Source: Rubrivivax gelatinosus
GTDB lineage: Bacteria; Pseudomonadota; Gammaproteobacteria; Burkholderiales; Burkholderiaceae_C
Reading direction: 5' to 3'
DNA: 64,000 nucleotides
Assembly: GCF_004340905.1 (NCBI RefSeq)
Contig: NZ_SLXD01000001.1
Span: 124,001-188,000, forward strand
Part shown: one piece after another, positions 18,053 through 26,959 of the stretch
How the letters are laid out: every line of letters starts with the position of its first letter
Position numbering within the stretch: the first letter of the stretch is position 1
Program-made: the position numbers and the translations under genes
The notes under the pieces: generated by a model
Database searches by the model: none
Told to the model about the DNA's origin: nothing
The model's input: only the letters and a program-made list of their open reading frames with translations

Positions 18053-18790
18053 ATGCAGACCGAGTCCGAAGTTCCTGGGCACGAGCAAGGCGCGGCCGCG
18101 GCGGCGGCAGCGCAGCAGTGGGCGCCCATCCGCAAGCTGGCCGAACGCCATCGTCCACGCGTTCTCCAGCACCTGCTGGCCCTCGAAGGGCACGACCGTT
18201 ACCTGCGTTTCGGGTACGCGGCCGGCAACCACCAGATCGAGCAGTACGTCGCGCGACTGGACTTCGAGCGCGACGAGATCTTCGGCATCTTCAACCGCCG
18301 CCTCGAACTCGTCGCGGTCGCCCACCTCGCCCACCTGGGCGAGAGCGACCGGCCCGGAGCCGAGGCGGAGTTCGGCGTCTCGGTGTCGGCACGTGCCCGC
18401 GGCCGCGGCTGGGGCTCGCGCCTGTTCGGGCTGTGCATGGTGCACGCGCGCAACCGGGGCGTGTACACGCTGCTGATCCACGCGCTGGCCGAGAACAGCG
18501 CCATGCTGCGCATCGCGCGCAACGCCGGCGCGGAAGTCGGCTTCGACGGCCCGGACGCGCTTGCCCGCGTCTACCTGCCCCCGCAGGACCTGGCCTCGCA
18601 GGTGGAGGCGGTGGTCGAGCAGCAGGTCGCGGACTTCGACTACGGGCTCAAGCGCCACGCGCGCCGCTTCGACCGCTGGCTCAACCTGTGGGGCGGCGTC
18701 GGCACCCTGCCCGAGCTGGGTGATGCGGCCGTGTCGCAGGTCTCGCGTCGGCCCGGCGCCCGGGAGCGCGGGACGACGCCCCCGGTTTAA
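18053..18790 (+). CDS. GNAT family N-acetyltransferase
   Basis: 245-aa protein with a GCN5-type acetyltransferase core: the acetyl-CoA loop lies in SARARGRGWGSRLF (R/Q-x-x-G-x-G/A pattern), followed by HALAENSAMLRIARNAGAE. N-terminal residues are Ala-rich and probably disordered. The start is set at the ATG before QTESEVPG, with GGGGATCCCG as a weak ribosome-binding site; a TTG 15 bp upstream is the alternative. It is the first gene of a three-gene same-strand run with the DUF2726 protein and the SrkA kinase. The acceptor substrate is unknown. Confidence 0.8.
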   Translation: MQTESEVPGHEQGAAAAAAAQQWAPIRKLAERHRPRVLQHLLALEGHDRYLRFGYAAGNHQIEQYVARLDFERDEIFGIFNRRLELVAVAHLAHLGESDRPGAEAEFGVSVSARARGRGWGSRLFGLCMVHARNRGVYTLLIHALAENSAMLRIARNAGAEVGFDGPDALARVYLPPQDLASQVEAVVEQQVADFDYGLKRHARRFDRWLNLWGGVGTLPELGDAAVSQVSRRPGARERGTTPPV

Positions 18791-18830
18791 GATCGTCGGC
18801 GCATCGGCCGCGGTCCGGCGGTGCCCCGTC

Positions 18831-19541
18831 ATGCCGCCCGCCCTGCCCTGGATCCTCAGCTCGATCGCCTGCGCCTTGCTCGGCGCAGCGGCGGCGCTGT
18901 GGTTCGCTCGGCGCCGCACCCGCGCCGCACCCGCACCGTCGCCCGAAGGACTGTTCGCCGCCCGGCCGGTCTTCGACGCCGTCGAACGGCGCGTGCACCG
19001 GGTGCTGCGTGACGCGCTGCCCGGCTCGCTGGTGCTTGCCCGCGTGCCGCTGCGGCGCATCTGCCGCCCGCTGGACGCCGAGCGCGCGCGCATCTTCGTG
19101 CCGCGCATGGCCACCCTGGACGTCGCCTTCCTGATCTGCAGCCCCAGCGGACGCGTGCTGGCCGCGATCGACCTCGAGCGCAGCGAAGACCCGGCCGTGA
19201 GCGAACAGCGCCGCTTCAAGGCCGAGATCCTCGCCGGCTGCCGCGTGCGCTATCTGCGCTGCGACCCGCAGGCGATGCCCGACGCCGACGAACTGGCCCG
19301 CCTTGTCGAGGCGTCGACGCCCCGCGATCGCGCCGCGGCGGAACCGGCGCCGGCCCTGCCGCGGCGGCGCGATCGCCACGTCTGGATCGACAACGCGCCG
19401 GCGCCGCTGGCCGAGAACTCCTGGGTCGGCGAGGTGCCTGCCGAGCCCGCAGCCGCGCTGCAGCCGGCACCGCCCTGGGTCACGCCGACCCGCCGGGCGG
19501 GTGACCATCGCCGCGACGGCACGCCGCCGCGCCGCCACTGA
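18831..19541 (+). CDS. Membrane-anchored DUF2726 protein
   Basis: 236-aa protein. An N-terminal membrane helix (PWILSSIACALLGAAAALWF) is followed by a DUF2726-type domain: VERRVHRVLRDALPG, the DVAFLICSPSGRVLAAIDLE strand pair, and ERRFKAEIL-like QRRFKAEILAGCRV. DUF2726 resembles restriction-endonuclease-like folds in some annotations, but its activity is not established. The C-terminal 70 residues are Pro/Ala/Arg-rich and probably disordered. ATG at 18831 was chosen because it begins the helix. It ends 6 bp before srkA. Confidence 0.7.
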   Translation: MPPALPWILSSIACALLGAAAALWFARRRTRAAPAPSPEGLFAARPVFDAVERRVHRVLRDALPGSLVLARVPLRRICRPLDAERARIFVPRMATLDVAFLICSPSGRVLAAIDLERSEDPAVSEQRRFKAEILAGCRVRYLRCDPQAMPDADELARLVEASTPRDRAAAEPAPALPRRRDRHVWIDNAPAPLAENSWVGEVPAEPAAALQPAPPWVTPTRRAGDHRRDGTPPRRH

Positions 19542-19547
19542 GACCCG

Positions 19548-20543
19548 ATGACACCCCGCCCGGGCTACGCCGACCTCACGCCGCAGCAGGTCCTCGACGC
19601 ACTCGACGCCGTCGGCCTGCGCGGGGACGGCCGCATCCTGCAACTCAATTCCTACGAGAACCGCGTCTACCAGCTGTTCCTGGAGGACGGCAGCGCCGTG
19701 GTCGCGAAGTTCTACCGGCCGGGGCGCTGGAGCGACGCCCAGATCCTCGAGGAGCACGCGTTCGCGCTCGAACTCGCCGCGGCCGAAGTGCCGGTGGTGC
19801 CGCCCCTGCTGCTGGCCGGCGCCGAGGCCGGGGTCACGCTGGCCGGTACGCCGCCGACGCTGGCGCTGCGCGGGGCGCACCGCTGGTCGGTGTCGGCACG
19901 CTGCGCCGGACGCGAGCCCGAACTGGACGACCCCGAGACGCTGCGCCGCATCGGCCGCTTCATCGGCCGGCTGCACGCGGTCGGCCGCAGGCGGCCCTTC
20001 GAACATCGCCACCGGCTCGACGCCCGCACCGACGGCCGGCGCGCGCTGGCGCTGCTGCTCGAAGGCGGCTTCGTGCCGGCCGACCAGCGCCCCGCGTGGC
20101 AGGCCAGCTGCGAACAGGCGCTCGCCGCCGTCGAGGCGGCCTTCGACGCGGCGCAGCCGCTGGCCACGCTGCGCCTGCACGGCGACTGCCACCCGGGCAA
20201 CGTGCTCTGGCGTGACGGCGCACCGAACGTCGTCGACCTCGACGACGCCATGCAGGGCCCGGCGGTGCAGGACCTGTGGATGCTGGTCTCGGGCGACCGC
20301 TCGACGATCGCACGCCAGCTCGACCTGCTGCTCGCCGGCTACGAGGAGTTCAGCGAGTTCGACGACCGCGAGCGCGCGCTGATCGAGCCGCTGCGTACGC
20401 TGCGCATGGTGCGCCACGCCGCCTGGCTGGCCGAGCGCTGGATTGACCCGAGCTTCCCGATCAACTTCCCGCATTTCGGCAGCTCGGCCTACTGGTCGCA
20501 GCAGACGACGCAGCTGCGCGAGCAGCTCGAAGCGATGGGCTGA
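19548..20543 (+). CDS. srkA: Stress-response kinase A (serine/threonine kinase)
   Basis: 331-aa kinase of the YihE/RdoA family with the aminoglycoside phosphotransferase-like fold. SYENRVYQL and VVAKFYRPGRW (ATP lysine) are in the N-lobe. LHGDCHPGNVLW is the catalytic loop, followed by VDLDDAMQGP (metal Asp) and the C-terminal SWFR-like AAWLAERW region. In enterobacteria SrkA counters MazF-mediated and oxidative stress death. The gene is convergent with htpG. Confidence 0.93.
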   Translation: MTPRPGYADLTPQQVLDALDAVGLRGDGRILQLNSYENRVYQLFLEDGSAVVAKFYRPGRWSDAQILEEHAFALELAAAEVPVVPPLLLAGAEAGVTLAGTPPTLALRGAHRWSVSARCAGREPELDDPETLRRIGRFIGRLHAVGRRRPFEHRHRLDARTDGRRALALLLEGGFVPADQRPAWQASCEQALAAVEAAFDAAQPLATLRLHGDCHPGNVLWRDGAPNVVDLDDAMQGPAVQDLWMLVSGDRSTIARQLDLLLAGYEEFSEFDDRERALIEPLRTLRMVRHAAWLAERWIDPSFPINFPHFGSSAYWSQQTTQLREQLEAMG

Positions 20544-20544
20544 T

Positions 20545-20570
20545 GCTGCGGCGCCGACCGGCGCCGCAGC
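20545..20570. terminator. Hairpin between convergent srkA and htpG
   Basis: Perfect 11-bp stem GCTGCGGCGCC / GGCGCCGCAGC with GACC loop, 1 bp after the srkA stop and 15 bp before the end of htpG. It has no T-run; it can work from either strand only if a terminator at all. Confidence 0.5.
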
Positions 20571-20585
20571 GTCAGCGTCGGCCGC

Positions 20586-22454
20586 TCAGCCGACGAGCAT
20601 GCGGTTGACGCGCCGCACGTAGGCCGCCGGGTCTTCCAGCTGGCCGCCTTCGGCCAGCAGCGCCTGGTCAAAGAGGATCTGCGCCAGGTCGTCGAAACGA
20701 TCGTCACCGTCGAGCCGCTTGACCAGCGGGTGCTCGGCGTTGATCTCCAGGATCGGCAGCGACTTCGGCGCCGTCTGGCCGGCCTGCTTCAGCAGCCGGG
20801 CCAGGTGCGCGCTCATGTCGCCCTCGTCGGCGACGATGCACGCCGGCGAGTCGACGAGGCGGGTCGTCGTGCGCACGTCCTTCGCGCGCTCCTTGAGGCT
20901 CTCCTTCAGGCGCTCGAGCACCGGCTTGAGGGCCTCGGCGGTCTGCTCGGCGGCCTTCTTCTCCTCCTCGTCCTGCAGCTGCCCCAGGTCGACGCCGCCC
21001 TTGGCGACGCTTTGCAGCGGCTTGCCGTCGAACTCGTAGAGGTGCGAGAGCATCCACTCGTCGACGCGGTCGGTCAGCAGCAGGACCTCGATGCCCTTCT
21101 TGCGGAAGATCTCCAGCTGCGGGCTGCTCTTGGCGGCGGCCAGCGTGTCGGCGGTGATGTAGTAGATCGCCTCCTGGCCTTCCTTCATGCGCGCCACGTA
21201 GTCGGCGAAGCCGACGCCCGACTCGGCCTCGGTCGAAGCGAAGCGCAGCAGCTTGGCGATGCGCTCCTGGTTGACGTTGTCCTCGCCGATGCCTTCCTTC
21301 AGCACGGCGCCGAACTGCGTCCAGAACTCGGCGTACTTGTCCTTCTGGTTCTCGGCCACGTCCTCCAGCATCGACAGCACGCGCTTGGTGCTGCCTTCGC
21401 GGATCGCCTTCACGTCGCGGCTCTCCTGCAGCAGCTCGCGGCTGACGTTCAGCGGCAGGTCGGCCGAGTCGATCACGCCCTTGACGAAGCGCAGGTACAC
21501 CGGCATCAGCGCCTCGGCGTCGTCCATGATGAAGACGCGCTTGACGTAGAGCTTCACGCCGCCGCGCTTGTCGCGGTTCCACAGGTCGAACGGCGCCTTG
21601 GCCGGCACGTACAGCAGCTGCGTGTACTCGGTGCGGCCCTCGACGCGGTTGTGCGTGTAGGCCAGCGGCGCCTCGCTGTCGTAGGAGATCTGCTTGTAGA
21701 ACTCCTGGTACTGGGCGTCGGTGATCTCGCTCTTCGGGCGGGTCCACAGCGCGGCGGCCTTGTTCACGGCCTCCCACTCGCCGGTGGTGACCTGCTCCTT
21801 CTTCTCGTCGTCCCAGCGCTGCTGGGGCATCAGCACCGGCAGCGAGATGTGGTCGCTGTACTTGCTGATGATGCTGCGCAGCTTCCAGGCCGCGAGGAAC
21901 TCGTCCTCGCCGTCGCGCAGGTGCAGGATGACGTCGGTGCCGCGTTCGGGACGGGTGATGGTCTCGACCTCGAACTCGCCGGTGCCTTCGCTGGCCCAGC
22001 GCACGCCCTGCTCGGCCGGCAGCCCGGCGCGGCGGGTCTCGACGGTGATGCGGTCGGCGACGATGAAGCCCGAGTAGAAGCCGACGCCGAACTGGCCGAT
22101 CAGGTTGGCGTCCTTCTTCTGCTCGCCTTCGAGCGCGGCCATGAACTCGCGCGTGCCGCTCTTGGCGATCGTGCCCAGGTGCTGCACGGCCTCGTCGGCG
22201 CTCATGCCGATGCCGTTGTCGCGGATCGTGATCGTCTTCTTCTCGGCATCGAAGCTGACGCGGATCTCCAGGTCGGGGTCGTCCTCGTACAGCTCGGCCT
22301 TGTCCAGCGCCTCGAAGCGCAGCTTGTCGCAGGCGTCCGACGCGTTGGACACGAGCTCGCGCAGGAAGATCTCCTTGTTCGAGTACAGCGAATGCGTCAC
22401 GAGGTGCAGGATCTGCTTGACCTCGGCCTGGAACGACAGGGTTTGCTTGTCCAT
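20586..22454 (-). CDS. htpG: Molecular chaperone HtpG (Hsp90)
   Basis: 622-aa cytoplasmic Hsp90. The GHKL ATPase motifs are all present: [22 protein letters not shown] and [12 protein letters not shown]. The middle domain has NVSRELLQE and ends with a C-terminal dimerisation domain. Start ATG at 22452-22454 ([16 protein letters not shown]) matches the family; the longer upstream frame is not family sequence. It is convergent with srkA and follows a hydrolase gene on the same strand with a 130-bp gap. Confidence 0.97.
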   Translation of the reverse strand: MDKQTLSFQAEVKQILHLVTHSLYSNKEIFLRELVSNASDACDKLRFEALDKAELYEDDPDLEIRVSFDAEKKTITIRDNGIGMSADEAVQHLGTIAKSGTREFMAALEGEQKKDANLIGQFGVGFYSGFIVADRITVETRRAGLPAEQGVRWASEGTGEFEVETITRPERGTDVILHLRDGEDEFLAAWKLRSIISKYSDHISLPVLMPQQRWDDEKKEQVTTGEWEAVNKAAALWTRPKSEITDAQYQEFYKQISYDSEAPLAYTHNRVEGRTEYTQLLYVPAKAPFDLWNRDKRGGVKLYVKRVFIMDDAEALMPVYLRFVKGVIDSADLPLNVSRELLQESRDVKAIREGSTKRVLSMLEDVAENQKDKYAEFWTQFGAVLKEGIGEDNVNQERIAKLLRFASTEAESGVGFADYVARMKEGQEAIYYITADTLAAAKSSPQLEIFRKKGIEVLLLTDRVDEWMLSHLYEFDGKPLQSVAKGGVDLGQLQDEEEKKAAEQTAEALKPVLERLKESLKERAKDVRTTTRLVDSPACIVADEGDMSAHLARLLKQAGQTAPKSLPILEINAEHPLVKRLDGDDRFDDLAQILFDQALLAEGGQLEDPAAYVRRVNRMLVG

Positions 22455-22584
22455 GGTGTTGGCGGCGAAAAAGTGGCTCCGCCCGGCGATGCCGGGCACG
22501 GCGATGCACAGTGGGGGCGCCGCGGCGCCCTTCAAGAGGGGCCGGATTGTCGCCTGTGCCGCCCGCGGGGTGCCGTGCGGCGGA

Positions 22585-23289
22585 TCAGGCCGCCAGCCAG
22601 GCGCCCAGCGCGGCGTTGACGGCTGCCGGCGACTCCAGCGGCGCCATGTGGCCGCAGCGGCCGATGACGACGTGCGATGCACCGGGGATCAACCGGCGCA
22701 TCTCGGCGTGCGTCTCCGGCGGCGTCAGGCGGTCGTCGCTGCCGGTCAGCAGCAGCGTCGTGCAGCGCAGCTGCGGCAGCAGCGGCGAGTGGTCGGGGCG
22801 CGTCAGCAAGGCCTCGATCTGGGCCTCGAAGACGGCCGGCGTGCGCCGCGCGAACATCCCGACGACGGTGTCGACGACCGGGCCGGGACGGCGACTCTCG
22901 TGCACCGTGCCCTGCACCCAGTCCAGCGCCATCGCACGCATGCCCTCGCGCCGCGCCAGGTCCAGGAAACGCTGGCGCGCGGCACGCTCGGCGGCGCCGG
23001 CTTCGCCTTCGGGAAGCGGCAGGCAGCCGGTGTTGAGCAGCGCCAGGCGCTGCACGCGCTCGGGCGCGCGGCGGCAGATCTCGAGCGCGACGCGTCCGCC
23101 CATCGAGTGCCCGGCAAGCGCCAGCGGCCCGGGCGGCGCGCCCGCGAGTGCCGCCTCGGCCATCGCGCCGATCGATCGTGCTTCGCCGTACTCGGCGACC
23201 GTGCAGGCGGCCGGCAGCGCCGCGCACTGGGGCTGCCACAGGTCCGCATCGCACAGCAGGCCGGGCAGCAACAGCAGGGACGTCTTCAT
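22585..23289 (-). CDS. Alpha/beta hydrolase
   Basis: 234-aa hydrolase of the alpha/beta fold. The nucleophile elbow is GHSMGG, the acid is probably Asp in [11 protein letters not shown] and the base His in CGHMAPLE, so a full triad is present. It is short and lacks a signal peptide, and resembles the MenH/BioH/esterase subgroup without enough detail to name a substrate. ATG at 23287-23289 begins the fold directly ([18 protein letters not shown]). It is probably a stand-alone gene between the lipoprotein and htpG. Confidence 0.8.
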   Translation of the reverse strand: MKTSLLLLPGLLCDADLWQPQCAALPAACTVAEYGEARSIGAMAEAALAGAPPGPLALAGHSMGGRVALEICRRAPERVQRLALLNTGCLPLPEGEAGAAERAARQRFLDLARREGMRAMALDWVQGTVHESRRPGPVVDTVVGMFARRTPAVFEAQIEALLTRPDHSPLLPQLRCTTLLLTGSDDRLTPPETHAEMRRLIPGASHVVIGRCGHMAPLESPAAVNAALGAWLAA

Positions 23290-23372
23290 CCGGGGCTCCT
23301 CCGTCGACGTGCTGGCGCCATTCTGGCGCGGCCGCCGGCGCTGCGCCTTGCGCTGCCGGTGGCCGCCGCGCT

Positions 23373-24350
23373 TCAGCCGACGCGGCCGAGCAACGCGTCG
23401 CGCGTGAGCGTCCAGCTGCGGTCGATGCTGCCGTCGCGGCCCAGGTCCAGCGTGATCGTCACGCTGCCGTCGGCCCAGGTGGCCGTCAGCTCGTGCTCGG
23501 TGCTCGTCGCGACGAGGCGGCCGGCGGCCACGTAGCCGTCCGCGCCGACCGTCAGCGCGCCGTCGGTGTCGATCTGGAGCTGGGCGTCGGGGCGACGCGG
23601 GTTGTCGGCCTCCAGCGTCAGTTCGCCGTCGTGGGTGCGCGAGACGAAGGCGGCACCTGCGTCGTAGGTCTTGACCACCGTCCAGTCCAGGTCACGCAGA
23701 CGATAGTTGGACTCGCGCTCGCCGATCATGGTCACCATCGCCAGGGACTCCGTGCTGAGCGTACGCCGGCGTTCGCTGCCGCCGCCGTCCAGCGTCTCGG
23801 TCTCGCGCTGCAGGCGCAGCCCGCCACCGACGGTGAAGCGGCCGGCGGGCTTGGTGATCTCGAGGCCGCTGACGAGCAGCGTCAGATCGCTGGAGTCCTC
23901 GTCGCGTTCATTGACGGTCAGCTTCAGGCTGCCGTCCAGCGTCGTGCCGTCGGCCGTCGCGCAGGCCTGGTACTCGACCTCGACGACCTCGCCGGCATCG
24001 AGGCGGCCGTTGCCTTCGTCTTCGGCATCCAGCGAGGTCACGGTCCAGTCCACGGTGCCGCCGCCGGCGCAGGCCGTGCCGCCGTCGACCGACCGGGCTT
24101 GCACGCCGCCTGCCGCGGCCTGCGCGGCCAGGCCGGCTTCGACCGTCTCGACCGCGAGGTCCAAACCGTCGGCCGTGACCACCGGCATCGCCGCCGAATC
24201 GGCCGCATAACCTTCGGCGACCTCGTTGGAGATGCCGGCGGGGCTGTCGTCGTCATCGTCGCCACCGCTGCCGCCGCAGGCGGCCAGAAAACAGACGGCC
24301 GCCAAGGTGGCGGCCGTCATCGTGAAACGGGACTTGTTCTTCGCTTGCAT
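23373..24350 (-). CDS. Putative lipoprotein of unknown function
   Basis: 325-aa predicted lipoprotein. The signal sequence ends in the lipobox LAAC with Cys25, then a Gly/Ser/Asp-rich linker (GGSGGDDDDD), so it is probably anchored in the outer membrane. The mature part is rich in short beta-strand repeats of the type VDWTVTSLDAEDEGNGRLD, DGSLKLTVNE and DLDWTVVKTY, suggesting a beta-sandwich or propeller-like fold. I recognise no family. The start is ATG at 24348-24350; the frame is open upstream without a signal sequence. Neighbours are bfd and a hydrolase. Confidence 0.7.
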   Translation of the reverse strand: MQAKNKSRFTMTAATLAAVCFLAACGGSGGDDDDDSPAGISNEVAEGYAADSAAMPVVTADGLDLAVETVEAGLAAQAAAGGVQARSVDGGTACAGGGTVDWTVTSLDAEDEGNGRLDAGEVVEVEYQACATADGTTLDGSLKLTVNERDEDSSDLTLLVSGLEITKPAGRFTVGGGLRLQRETETLDGGGSERRRTLSTESLAMVTMIGERESNYRLRDLDWTVVKTYDAGAAFVSRTHDGELTLEADNPRRPDAQLQIDTDGALTVGADGYVAAGRLVATSTEHELTATWADGSVTITLDLGRDGSIDRSWTLTRDALLGRVG

Positions 24351-24426
24351 CGTCGCTCCTGCAGAGACGGCACCGTTGGCCGTGACGCAGGTGGATGGCA
24401 AGCGGCGCTCCCGCCGCGTGCGACGC

Positions 24427-24633
24427 TCAGGGGGTCTGCACGGTGTCCGACGAGGAGGTGCCGGCGTGGCAGGCCAGCGCGGAATCGAACACTTCGCGTG
24501 CGCAGTCGTGGCAGCAGCCGCAGGAAGACGCGACACGCAGATCGTCCTGCAAGACGTCGAAGCAGCGCGTGCCCGCCTGCACCGCGGCGGCGATGTCGCG
24601 ATCCGAGACGCGGTGGCAGAGGCAGACGATCAT
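24427..24633 (-). CDS. bfd: Bacterioferritin-associated ferredoxin
   Basis: 68-aa [2Fe-2S] protein that reduces the Bfr haem to release stored iron. Cysteines C4, C6, C38 and C41 fit the Bfd pattern (CLC near the start and SSCGCCHDC), with extra C40 and C44. It lies 103 bp downstream of bfr on the same strand, the usual partner arrangement. Confidence 0.92.
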   Translation of the reverse strand: MIVCLCHRVSDRDIAAAVQAGTRCFDVLQDDLRVASSCGCCHDCAREVFDSALACHAGTSSSDTVQTP

Positions 24634-24736
24634 GGGCGCGACTCCTGTCGGAATGCGCCGGATCGTAAGCTAAATGCGAATCCCTCTCAATACCTGGATG
24701 GACACAGGGTGTAGCGCCGGCGCCGCCTGAGCGCGC

Positions 24737-25213
24737 TCAGGACGCTTCGCCCATCTGCGACTGCAGGTAGTTCGGCTCGCCGACCTTGGCAACCAGCTCC
24801 AGCTGGGTCTCCAGATGGTCCACGTGCTCCTCGGTGTCCTCGAGGATGTCTTCGAGCAGTTCGCGGCTGACGTAGTCGCGCACCGACTCGCAGTACGCGA
24901 TCGCGTCCTTCAGCTGCGCCTGCGACTCCAGCTCGAGCTTCAGGTCGCACTGGAGGATCTCGACGACCGTCTCGCCGATCAAGAGCTTGCCCAGGTCCTG
25001 CAGGTTGGGCAGGCCTTCGAGCACGAGGATGCGGTCGACGATCTTGTCGGCGTGTTTCATCTCCTCGATCGATTCCTGGTACTCGTGTTTCGCCATGCGC
25101 ACGAAGCCCCAGTTCTTCAGCATGCGGTAGTGCAGGAAGTACTGGTTGATCGCGGTGAGCTCGCTCTTGAGCTGGCGGTTCAGGTGTTCGAGTACGACGG
25201 TGTCGCCCTTCAT
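24737..25213 (-). CDS. bfr: Bacterioferritin
   Basis: 158-aa iron-storage subunit forming 24-mers; length equals E. coli Bfr without gaps. The haem ligand Met52 and ferroxidase ligands Glu18, Glu51, His54, Glu94 and His130 are present. The residue at position 127, Glu in E. coli (E-x-x-H), is Thr here (DTEEH). ATG at 25211-25213 is preceded by GGAGCGGCC. With bfd downstream it forms an iron store and release module. Confidence 0.95.
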   Translation of the reverse strand: MKGDTVVLEHLNRQLKSELTAINQYFLHYRMLKNWGFVRMAKHEYQESIEEMKHADKIVDRILVLEGLPNLQDLGKLLIGETVVEILQCDLKLELESQAQLKDAIAYCESVRDYVSRELLEDILEDTEEHVDHLETQLELVAKVGEPNYLQSQMGEAS

Positions 25214-25270
25214 GGCCGCTCCTCCATCCGGTTGGGTCGGCGCATTGTGCGGCGGCGGCGGATTTCGTGC

Positions 25271-25870
25271 TCAGACCAGCAGCGCCGCGGCCAGCGACAG
25301 CATCGTCGCGCCGATCACCAGGTCCAGCACCTGCCAGGCACGCGGCCGCGCGAACACCGGCGCCAGCCAGCGCGCGCCGTAGCCCAGCCCCGAGAACCAC
25401 AGCGCGCTGGCCGACGCCGCGCCAAGCACGAAGGCCGGGCGTGCCGCCACCGTCTGCTGCGCCCCCACGGAGCCGACGAGCAGCACGGTGTCCAGGTAGA
25501 CGTGGGGATTGAGCAGCGTGAAGGCCGCCACCTGCGCCAGCGCCCGGCGCCGCGTGAGGCCCGCGGCGCCCGCGGCCGCGAGCGCCCCGGGACGCCGTGC
25601 ACGCCACAGCGCACGAAGCCCGTAGGCCGCGAGAAAGGCCGCGCCGCCCCAGGTCAGCAGCAAGGTCAGCGCGGGCGCGGCGCCGATGACCCCGCCCAGG
25701 CCGGCGACACCCGCGGCGATCAGCAGGGCGTCCATCGCGGCGCAGAAGAGCACAACGGGCCCGACGTGCTCGCGCCGCAGGCCCTGGCGCAGCACGAAGG
25801 CGTTCTGCGCGCCGATCGCGACGATCAGCGCCAGGCTGAGGGAGAAACCGGTGATCCAGGCGGAAGTCAT
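25271..25870 (-). CDS. argO: LysE/ArgO family amino acid exporter
   Basis: 199-aa inner-membrane protein with about six hydrophobic helices and the family start GFSLSLALIVAIGAQNAFVLRQ (LysE/ArgO signature, including the GAQNAFVL segment). FTLLNPHVYLDTVLLVGS is the second conserved block. It exports basic amino acids such as arginine or lysine. It is divergent from an ArgP-type regulator across a 72-bp gap, the arrangement seen for LysE/LysG and suggestive of direct control. The substrate is inferred. Confidence 0.88.
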   Translation of the reverse strand: MTSAWITGFSLSLALIVAIGAQNAFVLRQGLRREHVGPVVLFCAAMDALLIAAGVAGLGGVIGAAPALTLLLTWGGAAFLAAYGLRALWRARRPGALAAAGAAGLTRRRALAQVAAFTLLNPHVYLDTVLLVGSVGAQQTVAARPAFVLGAASASALWFSGLGYGARWLAPVFARPRAWQVLDLVIGATMLSLAAALLV

Positions 25871-25942
25871 GGCGCCAGCATGCCGCGCCCGATCGAAAGC
25901 AGTGCTAAAACCTGCTGCACCGTCATTAGCGCTGCTTCATCG

Positions 25943-26836
25943 ATGCTCGACTACGCCCTGCTCGAAGCCCTGGCCGCCGTCGTGCGCGAAGGCAGCTTCG
26001 AACGTGCCGCGCGCACGCTGCACGTCACCGCTTCGGCGGTGTCGCAGCGCGTGCGCCTGCTCGAGGAGCGCCTGGGCCAGGTGCTGGTGGTGCGCGGCCA
26101 GCCCTGCAGCGCCACCGCCGCCGGCCGGCTGCTGTGCCGCCACGCCGAGCAGGTGGCGCTGCTCGAAGGCGCGCTGCGCGCCGAGCTGCCGGCGCTGCAC
26201 CGCGACGCCGGCTGGGCGACGCTGCCGGTGGCCGTCAACGCCGACAGCCTGGCGACCTGGTTCGTCGGCGCCGCGGCGGCCTTCGCGCAGGCCGAGCCGC
26301 GCGTTCTGCTGGACCTGGGCGTCGACGACCAGGACCACACCGCCGAACGCCTGCACGCCGGCGAGGTGCTGGCCGCCGTCAGCGCCGCCGACCATGCCGC
26401 GCCCGGCTGCCGGCGCGTGCCGCTGGGCCGGCTGCGCTACGTCGCCACGGCCAGCCCGGCCTATGTCGCGCGCCATTTCGCCGACGGCGTCGACGCCGCC
26501 GCGCTGGCGCGTGCGCCGGCATTGGTCTTCGACCGCAAGGACCGGCTGCAGCAGCGCTGGGCGCAGCGCGCCGCCGATCAGCCCGTCGAGATGCCGCGGC
26601 ACTGGCTGCCGTCGAGCCAGGGCTTCGTCGACGCCACGCTGGCCGGCCTGGGCTGGGGCCTGAACCCGGAGCCGCTGGTGCGCACGCTGCTGGCCGCCGG
26701 CCGGCTGGTCGAACTGGTGCCCGACAGCGCGCTGGACGTGCCGCTGGCCTGGCAGCACACGCGCATCGCGCTGCCGGCGCTGCAGCGGCTCACCGACTGC
26801 GTCGTCGAGGCCGCACGCGGCACGCTGCAGCCCTGA
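25943..26836 (+). CDS. argP: LysR-type regulator, ArgP family
   Basis: 297-aa LTTR. The N-terminal winged helix is typical of ArgP/LysG (FERAARTLHVTASAVSQRVRLLEE), followed by a type 2 periplasmic-binding-like effector domain. The start is ATG at 25943 (MLDYALLEALAAVVREGS); upstream frame is not coding. It faces the exporter gene across a short intergenic region and probably activates it when lysine or arginine is abundant, as in the LysG-LysE and ArgP-ArgO pairs. Confidence 0.92.
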   Translation: MLDYALLEALAAVVREGSFERAARTLHVTASAVSQRVRLLEERLGQVLVVRGQPCSATAAGRLLCRHAEQVALLEGALRAELPALHRDAGWATLPVAVNADSLATWFVGAAAAFAQAEPRVLLDLGVDDQDHTAERLHAGEVLAAVSAADHAAPGCRRVPLGRLRYVATASPAYVARHFADGVDAAALARAPALVFDRKDRLQQRWAQRAADQPVEMPRHWLPSSQGFVDATLAGLGWGLNPEPLVRTLLAAGRLVELVPDSALDVPLAWQHTRIALPALQRLTDCVVEAARGTLQP

Positions 26837-26959
26837 CGGCGGCACCACGTTACGCTTGCGCAAGATCAACCGGCCCACCGCGACCGTGCAGGGCGCACGA
26901 CCGCACGATCGGGCGCTGGCCTATCCTCGGCGGTTGACCCAGACGACGAAAGCTCCATC

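Noticed and set aside
20730..22619. Long open frame opposite htpG
   Set aside because: A 629-codon frame on the plus strand is antisense to htpG, with leucine/arginine/valine-heavy sequence and no motif. GC-rich codon use leaves long shadow frames, and htpG on the other strand has all Hsp90 motifs.
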